From Pseudomonadota bacterium (GTDB taxonomy: Bacteria > Pseudomonadota > Alphaproteobacteria > Sphingomonadales > Sphingomonadaceae), in contig JAFABD010000216.1 of assembly GCA_023426225.1 (NCBI GenBank), positions 1-12,269 on the forward strand: 12,269 nucleotides of DNA. Reading direction: 5' to 3'. Shown here piece by piece: positions 6,751 to 12,269 of the stretch. How positions within the stretch are numbered: position 1 is the first letter of the stretch; each line of letters starts with the position of its first letter. A program made the translations under genes and the position numbers. A model generated the notes under the pieces. The model worked only from the letters and a program-made list of their open reading frames with translations, searched no databases and was not told the origin of the DNA.

Positions 6751-6778
6751 GTGCCGACGATAACGGCGATGTTCGACG

Positions 6779-6785
6779 AAAGGGG
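6779..6785 (+). promoter_or_regulatory. Ribosome binding site that decides the halogenase start
   Basis: AAAGGGG lies 7 bases before ATG 6793. The alternative GTG at 6751, directly after the SapC stop, has no such site nearby and would add 14 residues before the FAD-binding fold. Confidence 0.6.
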
Positions 6786-6792
6786 ATGCGCG

Positions 6793-8289
6793 ATGGACGA
6801 GCAGGGCAAGTTTCGCGTCGTGATTGCCGGCGGCGGCACCGCCGGCTGGGTCGCCGCGGCGGCACTTGTGCGTCACCTGGGGCCGATGCTCGACATCTCG
6901 CTGGTGGAGTCCGATGCGATCGGTACGGTCGGCGTGGGTGAATCGACGATCCCGACCGCGCGCACCTTTCATGCATTGCTCGGCATCCGCGAGCCGGTGT
7001 TCCTGCGCGAGACCAACGCCACCTTCAAGCTGGGCATTGCGTTCGAGAACTGGCATCGCGACTGCGACCGCTATTTCCACCCGTTCGGTACCGTCGGACG
7101 CTCGCTGCCGCTCTGCGACTTCCAGCATTTCTGGCTCGAGGCGAAACGCCGCGGGTTCGGCGGCGACTATGGCGACTATTCGCTCGAAACGCAGGCGGCG
7201 CTTGCCGAGCGCTTTGCGACCGCGGACCCGGCGCCGCTCGCCTATGCCTATCATCTAGACGCCACGGCCTATGCCGCGTTCCTGCGCGGCCTTGCCGAGC
7301 TGGCCGGTGTCAAGCGGATCGAGGGGCGGATCGAACGGGTCGAGCGCGACGGTGAGCGTGGGGACATCACCGCGCTGGTGCTCGATGACGGCCGCCGGAT
7401 CGCGGGCGACCTGTTCATCGACTGCACGGGCTTTCGCGCGCTGCTTATCGAGGGAGCGCTCGAAACGGGCTTTGATGACTGGAGCCATTGGCTGCCGACC
7501 AACAGCGCCTTTGCCGTCCAGTCCGAAACGACGGAATCGCCGGTGCCCTATACGCGCGCGATTGCCCATGATGCCGGTTGGCGCTGGCGCATCCCGCTTC
7601 AGCACCGGATGGGCAACGGCTATGTCTATGCCAGCGATTATCTGGCCGACGATGTCGCCCGTGAACGACTGCTCGCAGCGGTGCCCGGGCGCGCATTGTT
7701 CGAGCCGCGGCTGATCCGCTTTACGACCGGCATGCGCAAAAAGGCGTGGAACCACAATTGCATCGCGCTCGGCCTCGCGAGCGGTTTCATCGAGCCGCTT
7801 GAATCGACCAGCATCCATCTGGTGATGATCGCCGTCACCCGGCTGCTCCAGAACTTCCCGTTCCGGGGCGACATGGCGGCGCTGGCGGCCCGCTTCAACG
7901 CGCAGTCGCGCGCGGAATCGGAGCATATCCGCGACTTTATCATCCTTCACTACAAGCTCAACGATCGCCCAGAACCCTTCTGGCGAGACCATGCCGCGCG
8001 TGCGGTTCCCGACAGCCTGGCGGCGCGGATCGAGCTGTTCCGGGAGGGCGCCGCGGCTTATCAGGAAGGCACCGACCTGTTCCGGATCGACAGTTGGAAC
8101 GCGGTCATGCTGGGGCAGGGCGAGCGCCCGCGCGATCACCATCCGATGCCGGCGCAGATGCCGAGTGCCGACCTGGAACGCGCGCTTGCGGATCTGCGTG
8201 CTGGGATCGGGGCACAGCTTGCCAAGTTGCCGGGGCATTCCGCTTTCATCAGCGGTTATGCCGCGGCGCGCGTCCCTGCCGCCGCGTAA
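6793..8289 (+). CDS. Flavin-dependent tryptophan halogenase family protein
   Basis: A 498-residue FAD-binding monooxygenase-type enzyme expected to halogenate an electron-rich aromatic using FADH2, O2 and halide through HOX. The FAD Rossmann motif GGGTAG is at 13-18, followed by VGVGEST (46-52). FKLGIAF places a lysine at 79, the same number as the catalytic lysine of PrnA. The diagnostic WRWRIP (WxWxIP) is at 263-268. GFIEPLESTSIH gives E337-S338, equivalent to the catalytic E346-S347 pair of PrnA. In the FxxPxxSxG motif the last glycine is serine here (S340). It follows SapC by 42 bp in the same direction. Related receptor-linked enzymes from Brevundimonas and Xanthomonas prefer bromination and free indole, so a free-indole or other small substrate is more likely than tryptophan; this is inference. 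A reductase partner is not encoded in the window. An upstream GTG (6751) is a less likely start. Confidence 0.92.
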   Translation: MDEQGKFRVVIAGGGTAGWVAAAALVRHLGPMLDISLVESDAIGTVGVGESTIPTARTFHALLGIREPVFLRETNATFKLGIAFENWHRDCDRYFHPFGTVGRSLPLCDFQHFWLEAKRRGFGGDYGDYSLETQAALAERFATADPAPLAYAYHLDATAYAAFLRGLAELAGVKRIEGRIERVERDGERGDITALVLDDGRRIAGDLFIDCTGFRALLIEGALETGFDDWSHWLPTNSAFAVQSETTESPVPYTRAIAHDAGWRWRIPLQHRMGNGYVYASDYLADDVARERLLAAVPGRALFEPRLIRFTTGMRKKAWNHNCIALGLASGFIEPLESTSIHLVMIAVTRLLQNFPFRGDMAALAARFNAQSRAESEHIRDFIILHYKLNDRPEPFWRDHAARAVPDSLAARIELFREGAAAYQEGTDLFRIDSWNAVMLGQGERPRDHHPMPAQMPSADLERALADLRAGIGAQLAKLPGHSAFISGYAAARVPAAA

Positions 8290-8302
8290 CGCACGCCCGG
8301 CC

Positions 8303-8326
8303 GCGCTTTCGTCCCCGCAAAAGCGC
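8303..8326 (+). repeat. Inverted repeat after the halogenase gene
   Basis: GCGCTTT (8303-8309) and AAAGCGC (8320-8326) can form a 7-bp stem with a 10-base loop, 13 bp after the halogenase stop. No T-run follows, so it is not a convincing intrinsic terminator, but it may mark the end of the transcript. Confidence 0.3.
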
Positions 8327-8374
8327 ACCATTTGAAGGGGAGCACGAATTTGCGCCGGTGGTTGCAAATCGCGT

Positions 8375-8403
8375 TTGTCGCTTTTGGCATGTAAGCGGAA
8401 AAT
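8375..8403 (+). promoter_or_regulatory. Candidate promoter of the small secreted protein gene
   Basis: TTGTCG (8375-8380) and GAAAAT (8398-8403) are spaced 17 bp apart and match the sigma-70 type consensus at four of six positions each. The gene start at 8477 would have a leader of about 65 bases. Confidence 0.3.
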
Positions 8404-8476
8404 GGTGAAACACGCTCCGTTCTGCTAAGGATGCGCTTCTTCGGCGTGCTCGAGAGCGAACTGGCCGGGGGGCGAG

Positions 8477-8758
8477 ATGACATTATCCGGAAATGGGGCG
8501 CGGCGTTCGGCGGTGGCGCGGTTCGAGCGGCATCGACGGTGGAGCGTTGCCGCGGTGATCGGCCTTGGTGCAACCATCACCGCCATCGCGCCTGCGGCCG
8601 CTCAGGCCATTCCCGATGCCGGCTTCATCCGCCAGACTTTGGTGCCCGGCACCGTTGCCGACAACGGTTCAGGGCAGCGCGTTTCCGGCTCGGAATGGAT
8701 GAACGGGCCGAACCAGATGCCGAAATCGGCCGAAGGTACGGCGAGGGATCACCTGTAA
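8477..8758 (+). CDS. Small secreted protein of unknown function
   Basis: A 93-residue protein. A basic N-terminus (RRSAVARFERHRR, 9-21) is followed by a hydrophobic core at 22-40 and an AAAQA cleavage region (40-44), so the mature protein would be about 50 residues. The mature start IPDAGFIRQTLVPGTVADNG is acidic to neutral, and the C-terminus is hydrophilic (SGSEWMNGPNQMPKSAEG). A GGGGGGCGAG sequence directly precedes the ATG. I do not recognise the family. The PDAG start faintly recalls the N-terminus of ShlB/FhaC-type transporters, so this could be the 5' stub of such a gene, but no POTRA or barrel sequence follows. It lies 187 bp after the halogenase gene with a candidate promoter of its own, and converges on the MFS gene. 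The signal peptide and start context are the main evidence that it is real. Confidence 0.55.
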   Translation: MTLSGNGARRSAVARFERHRRWSVAAVIGLGATITAIAPAAAQAIPDAGFIRQTLVPGTVADNGSGQRVSGSEWMNGPNQMPKSAEGTARDHL

Positions 8759-8763
8759 TTCGA

Positions 8764-8796
8764 CCGCGGGTTCATTCGCTGAGTTAGCGAGGTCGG
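8764..8796. repeat. Nested inverted repeat between convergent genes
   Basis: An inner pair TCGCT/AGCGA lies within an outer CGACC/GGTCG pair, in the 73-bp gap between the convergent small secreted protein and MFS genes. It may act as a weak bidirectional terminator. No T-run is present. Confidence 0.25.
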
Positions 8797-8831
8797 TGTG
8801 GCCTGATCCCGCGCCGACTGTCCCGGCCAGC

Positions 8832-10370
8832 CTATGCGGACGGCTGGGACGATCCTTCGCCTGAACCGTGCCGGTGTCCGCTCATTTCGGCACCGGCATG
8901 CGGCGCAAACCGCCGGTTCCAGAAAACGGCTGATGCGGAAATCGCCGCCACGACGACGAAGGCGATCGCGAAATCGCCCCGCTGCGGCTGTGCGCGGCCG
9001 GCCAGTTGCTGCCCCAGTTCCAGGACGGTTGCCGCCGTGCAAATGCCCAGCGACAGCATAAGCTGCTGAAAGGTCGAATAGAGGCTGGTCGCAGCGCTCA
9101 TTTGCGATTTTTCCACCTCGGCATAGGCGATCGCGTTGTAGCCGGTGAACTGAAACGAGGTAAAAAATCCCGACAACGCCAGGATCGCAACCATGGCGGC
9201 GACCGGCCAGCCGGGACGGAAGAGCGCACAGCTGGCATAGCCCGCGCTGCTTACCAAGCCGGCGACGATCAGGCTCTGGCGAAAGCCCCAGCGTCGCAGC
9301 ACGCGTGGCGCCAGCGCCTTCATCGCCAGCGCGCCGATAGCGCCTACCATCGTGATCACGCCGGTTTTCGCTGCGGAGAAACCGAAGCCGAGCTGGAACA
9401 TCAGCGGCAGCAGGAAGGGCTGTGCGCCCTGGGTGATACGCGTCAGTGATCCGCCGATCACCGACAGGCGAAAGGTCTCGATCCGCATCAGCGCGGGATC
9501 GAGGATCGGGTCGGGGGTATGGCGGGCATGCCGGATGTAGCCCAGGCCGAAGAGCGTACCGACGCCGATCAGGACGACCGCCACGCGCCCGGTCCCCGGC
9601 CGGCTCGCCAGTTCGAACCCGAACAGCAGGCACCCGAGCGCGATCCCGGAAAGCACAAAGCCGATACGGTCGAACCGGGCGCGCGCGTCGCCGCGCACTT
9701 CGGGAACGAGCAGCAGCGCGCCGATCATCCCCCCGATGCCGATCGGCAGGTTGAGATAGAAGATCCAGCGCCAGTCGAGCCAGGTCACGATCAGGCCGCC
9801 CAACGGCGGACCAAGGATGGGGCCGACCAGCGCGGGCATCACCAGCCACGACAGCGCCTGGACCATGTCGCCCTTGGCGACGCTGCGCAGAAGCACCAGC
9901 CGGCCCACCGGAACCATCATCGCCCCGCCGATTCCCTGGACGAAGCGTGCTGCGACGAGCATCTGGAGCGTGTCGGCCTGGGCGCAGGCGATCGAGCCGA
10001 GCAGAAACACCGAGATTGCCGCGCAAAACACGGTACGCGAACCGAACCGGTCGGCCAGCGTGCCGCTCGCCGGAATGAACAACGCGAGGGCCAGCAGATA
10101 GCTGGTGAGGGCAAGGCTGAGGCGGGTCGCGGAGGTGCCGAGGTCGCGTGCCATCGTCGGAAGCGCGACGGTGAGCACCGTGCCGTCGAGTTGCTGCATG
10201 AACAGTGCCGCCGCGACGACGAGCGCGATTGCGCGATAGTCGCGGGCGCCGGTGGGGAGCGAGGGGGTGCCGCTGGTGACGGCCTCCACCCCGGGTGCCA
10301 GGCCATCGCCGACATCGGCACTCATCGAAGCCAGGTTACGCCGTCGACACTGCATCTTGTTCCGTTTCAC
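8832..10370 (-). CDS. MFS multidrug exporter, DHA2 (EmrB/QacA) family
   Basis: A 512-residue integral inner membrane protein with about 14 hydrophobic segments, the DHA2 number. Family motifs are present: LDGTVLTVALP (61-71, first helix), motif A GTLADRFGSR (103-112), ARFVQGIGGAMM (141-152), motif C GPILGPPLGG (183-192) and WRWIFYLNLPIG (200-211). It should export drugs or other hydrophobic compounds using the proton gradient. The tail after the last helix is hydrophilic. The start is uncertain: GTG 10370, ATG 10355 and ATG 10325 are all in frame before the first helix, and none has a strong ribosome binding site. Such exporters often work with a periplasmic adaptor (EmrA) and an outer membrane channel. 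Here a truncated channel gene lies 201 bp upstream on the same strand and no adaptor is present. Confidence 0.9.
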   Translation of the reverse strand: MKRNKMQCRRRNLASMSADVGDGLAPGVEAVTSGTPSLPTGARDYRAIALVVAAALFMQQLDGTVLTVALPTMARDLGTSATRLSLALTSYLLALALFIPASGTLADRFGSRTVFCAAISVFLLGSIACAQADTLQMLVAARFVQGIGGAMMVPVGRLVLLRSVAKGDMVQALSWLVMPALVGPILGPPLGGLIVTWLDWRWIFYLNLPIGIGGMIGALLLVPEVRGDARARFDRIGFVLSGIALGCLLFGFELASRPGTGRVAVVLIGVGTLFGLGYIRHARHTPDPILDPALMRIETFRLSVIGGSLTRITQGAQPFLLPLMFQLGFGFSAAKTGVITMVGAIGALAMKALAPRVLRRWGFRQSLIVAGLVSSAGYASCALFRPGWPVAAMVAILALSGFFTSFQFTGYNAIAYAEVEKSQMSAATSLYSTFQQLMLSLGICTAATVLELGQQLAGRAQPQRGDFAIAFVVVAAISASAVFWNRRFAPHAGAEMSGHRHGSGEGSSQPSA

Positions 10371-10378
10371 TTTCCCGC

Positions 10379-10409
10379 CTCGGCCCCTTGCCGGAGGGGA
10401 GGGGCCGAG
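10379..10409. repeat. GC-rich hairpin upstream of the MFS gene
   Basis: CTCGGCCCC (10379-10387) and GGGGCCGAG (10401-10409) form a perfect 9-bp stem around a 13-base loop that itself contains CCGG and AGGGG. It lies between the truncated channel gene and the exporter and overlaps where a ribosome binding site for GTG 10370 would be. There is no T-run. It may be a dispersed intergenic repeat or an mRNA processing or regulatory hairpin. Confidence 0.45.
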
Positions 10410-10571
10410 CGCGGGGCATCCGCCAGGTTTGCGTCCCGCCTCGCGCGTCGGTCGGCGGACGTCCAGTCAATTGTGTGCAATCATTGTTGCGCCGGCGGCG
10501 CGCATTTCCCCCGATGGGTTACCCCGAATTTGGTCGCGCGAACCCGGAGCCGCGGGGGCTTGGACCCGGCA

Positions 10572-11714
10572 TCATTCCCATCCGCCGCCCAGCGCAAGGA
10601 ACAGATCGATCTGGCAATCGACCATGCTTGCTCGCGCGGCGGAGAGCGCCGCCTGGGCATCGGCAAAGCTCTTCTGGGCGTTCAGCACGTCGATGAAAGG
10701 CGTTCGTCCGAACCGCTGCAACGTTTCGGCATCGCGGCTCGCTCGCCCGGCCGCCTCCGCCGCCCGTTCCAGATCGCGCAGCCGTTCGGTTGCGCGCGCA
10801 TAGGCGGACAACGCGGTTTCAACCTGCCGAAGCGCCGCCAGCACCGATCCGTCGAAGCTGGCGAGCGCCCCCTCCGCATCGGCCCCAGCCTGATCGATGC
10901 GGGCGCGGACCCGATTCCGGTTCGGGAACGACCACGAAAGCAGCGGGCCGATGCTGAAGCCGAACGACGATGGCGTCATCGCATGGTCGGCGGCGGCGGC
11001 TGTCCCGGCCGTTCCGCCGATGGTGATCTTCGGATAGAGATCGGCGCGCGCAACGTCGATGTTCGCCGTCGCCGCTGCCAGGATGCGCTCGGCTCTCCTC
11101 ACATCGGGACGGCGTCTGAGCAGCATCGCGCCGTCGCCGACGGGGATTGGCCGCGCGATCGTCGGGGCGGCGGCGCAGGATTCGAGGCTGCGCGGATATT
11201 CCGACGGCGTTTGGCCCATCAACGCCGCGAGTTCGAACAGTGCGGCCTTACGTTCGGCAAGGAGTTCGGGAATGACGGCCTCGCTGGCGAGCGCAGCCGC
11301 CCGCGCGCGGTCGACATCGAACCGCGTGCCGCGTCCCCCCCGTGCCATCCGAACGGCGACATCCAGCGTCGCGTGCTGGATCGCAGCGACCCGGCGTGCG
11401 GTCGCCAGTGCCACGCCGGTGGTGCAGACCTTGGCATAGTTCCGCGTGACGGCGGCGGCGACGACCACCCGTACCTGATCGCGCGCAGCAAGACTCGCTT
11501 CGGCCTGTGCCGTCGCTGCCTCGATCCCGCGGCGGATTCCGCCTGCCAGGTCGAGCGGATAGTTGACGTCGAAACCGAGCGCGTAGCTGAATGGCGCCGG
11601 CAATCCGGCGGTCGGCCCGCCGGGCTGCGCCGCCTCAGTCTGACCGCTCAGCCCCGTGCTGACGCTTCGTGTCGCAGCCGCTTCACGGACGATCGCGCTC
11701 GCGCGGCGCAGCAT
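10572..11714 (-). pseudogene. 5'-truncated outer membrane efflux protein (NodT/OprM, RND/MFS channel family)
   Basis: The frame codes for 380 residues from ATG 11714, open back to a stop near 11761. It matches the central and C-terminal parts of TolC-like channel lipoproteins: FSYALGFDVNYPLDLAGGIR (42-61), the helical region RVVVAAAVTRNYAKV (82-96), the diagnostic LLRRRPDVRRAERILAA (198-214) with NIDVARADLYPKI (218-230), ALRQVETALSAYA (294-306), RFGRTPFIDVLNAQKSFADA (334-353), and the typical end ALGGGWE. Family members are about 460-480 residues, so roughly 85-110 N-terminal residues are missing, including the signal peptide, lipobox cysteine and first helices. Without them the product cannot reach the outer membrane. 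An IS3-family end lies about 140 bp upstream, which suggests a mobile-element-linked deletion. It would have formed an operon with the MFS exporter. Confidence 0.8.
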
Positions 11715-11856
11715 CGGGCGACGCCGGCGGCGGTGATGACCGGTGGAAGTTTTCAGCTCTCATAATGTTTGGATACTACTTCTGATCGACGGGCATTCGT
11801 TTTCCGAACGACGGTCATTTATGGCGAAGACCTGCCGCCGATTTGTATAATAAACC
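11715..11856. other. Junction DNA between the truncated efflux gene and the IS3 end
   Basis: This stretch continues neither the channel protein nor the transposase in any frame I could follow. It is AT-richer than its surroundings and contains a short inverted repeat TCGTT/AACGA (11797-11811). It is probably debris of unknown origin from the rearrangement that removed the 5' end of the channel gene. Confidence 0.4.
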
Positions 11857-12022
11857 TGAGCAGCCCCTGGGTTTCTAGACGCCTTCCGCTTTCAAAACCT
11901 GCTTACGTTCGAACGCGACGGGCGACAGCATCCCGTTTCTGACCTGCTTGCGCACCGGGTTGTAGAACATCTCGATGTAGTCGAACACACGTCTTGGACA
12001 TGGTCGCCTCAGCCAAGGCAGG
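11857..12022 (-). mobile_element. IS3-family insertion sequence remnant (one terminal end)
   Basis: TGAGCAGCCCCTGGGTTT (11857-11874) has the TGA start and form of an IS3-family terminal inverted repeat. It directly abuts the transposase stop codon (CTA, 11875-11877 on the plus strand). Only the last part of the transposase remains, and no second end is found. The far boundary near 12022 is an estimate, set where 24-bp direct repeats of another kind begin. Confidence 0.65.
11875..11988 (-). pseudogene. IS3-family transposase (OrfB) C-terminal fragment
   Basis: The minus strand encodes 37 residues: VFDYIEMFYNPVRK, then QVRNGMLSPVAFERKQ and VLKAEGV before the stop. This is the typical end of the integrase (rve) part of IS3-family OrfB proteins (FDYIExFYNPxRxH...LSPxxFE). 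Upstream of VFDYIE the sensible frame shifts by one base: AEATMSKT is read in another frame (about 11991-12014) and meets a stop near 12034. The gene is therefore both truncated and frameshifted and cannot make active transposase. Confidence 0.75.
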
Positions 12023-12066
12023 GTTGTGCCATTTCTATTTTGCTGAGTTGTCGCATTTCCACGTTG
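12023..12066. repeat. Pair of imperfect direct repeats with 24-bp period
   Basis: GTTGTGCCATTTC begins at 12023 and GTTGTCGCATTTC at 12047; the units share GTTGT, CATTTC and TTGC at the same spacing. Tandem repeats of this length next to a transposase fragment resemble the multiple transposase-binding repeats at the ends of IS21-family elements. The assignment is tentative. Confidence 0.45.
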
Positions 12067-12208
12067 CGCTTACACCCAAAGCGCCGACCTTCGATCCGAT
12101 AATCTACGTTATGTTAATTCGCTTAATTGCCTGAATGTGCCCGGATTTGCTCCCTTGCCCGTCGAGCCTGTACCCTAATGCCGTTCCGCCGGCTTGGCGG
12201 CGCTGCGT
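12067..12208. other. Non-coding debris between the two repeat pairs
   Basis: No plausible gene is seen. The stretch is AT-richer in 12100-12140 than the surrounding DNA. A CCGCC/GGCGG hairpin with a GGCTT loop lies at 12186-12200. Confidence 0.35.
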
Positions 12209-12209
12209 G

Positions 12210-12257
12210 GCGACAACTACGATGGCCGGTTGAGCGGCAACTATGATGGCCGGTAGG
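12210..12257. repeat. Second pair of 24-bp direct repeats at the window end
   Basis: ACAACTACGATGGCCGGTTG (from 12213) and GCAACTATGATGGCCGGTAG (from 12237) repeat with an exact 24-bp period and differ at only a few positions. They probably belong to the terminal repeats of an IS21-like element that continues beyond the window. The period equals that of the pair at 12023, but the sequence is different. Confidence 0.55.
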
Positions 12258-12269
12258 ATCGGTTGTCTG

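Noticed and set aside
6751..6792. GTG 6751 as the halogenase start, touching the SapC stop
   Set aside because: There is no ribosome binding site near it, and the 14 extra residues precede a fold that normally starts close to the FAD motif. ATG 6793 has a good site and puts the catalytic lysine at 79.
5944..7254. Minus-strand frame across SapC and the start of the halogenase
   Set aside because: It would read through the receptor terminator, and its product has no domain. SapC and halogenase motifs are on the plus strand.
9519..11765. A 748-codon open frame on the plus strand antisense to the MFS and efflux channel genes
   Set aside because: Its product is rich in R, Q, D, H and G without domains, while the opposite strand encodes clear MFS and channel motifs. 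It is a byproduct of high GC codon bias.
1..12269. CRISPR array, tRNA or rRNA genes
   Set aside because: No regularly spaced identical repeats with variable spacers and no cloverleaf or rRNA-like sequences were seen. The 240-bp repeats are coding and the 24-bp repeats have no spacers.

Overview
The window looks like chromosomal DNA of a high-GC alphaproteobacterium, most likely a Sphingomonas-like member of the Sphingomonadales. This is inferred from the GC-rich coding sequence, the TonB-dependent receptor / SapC / tryptophan halogenase gene trio, and the MBG-repeat exoprotein. No rRNA, tRNA or CRISPR array was seen.

Left part (1-1943): the 3' end of a large surface exoprotein built of 80-residue MBG-type repeats, which ends in a C-terminal cysteine pair. 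A small exported DUF4892-like protein (1035-1577) follows. A convergent two-helix membrane protein (1593-1943, minus) has an exact FNR/FixK-type box upstream.

Middle part (1944-8289): about 850 bp with no convincing gene carries two operator-like palindromes and an orphan hairpin plus Shine-Dalgarno leader. It leads into a nutrient-uptake style locus: a 1060-residue TonB-dependent receptor, a strong intrinsic terminator, a SapC-family protein and a flavin-dependent tryptophan-halogenase family protein. The halogenase keeps the FAD motif, the catalytic-type lysine (K79), WxWxIP and the E-S pair. The receptor is probably transcribed most, with readthrough past the terminator feeding the two downstream genes. 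A LacI-type regulator is the likely controller, but none is encoded in the window. The likely shared job is import of a ligand across the outer membrane together with modification of an indole-like or other electron-rich aromatic; the substrate is unknown.

Right part (8290-12269): a small secreted protein of unknown function (8477-8758) faces a DHA2-type MFS drug exporter (minus). Upstream of the exporter lies a 5'-truncated NodT/OprM-type outer-membrane efflux gene that has lost its signal peptide. Beyond it is insertion-sequence debris: the terminal inverted repeat and last 37 codons of an IS3-family transposase with a frameshift, then two separate pairs of 24-bp-period direct repeats that resemble the multiple terminal repeats of IS21-type elements. 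The window therefore runs from an intact surface/uptake region into a mobile-element graveyard that has eaten into an efflux operon.
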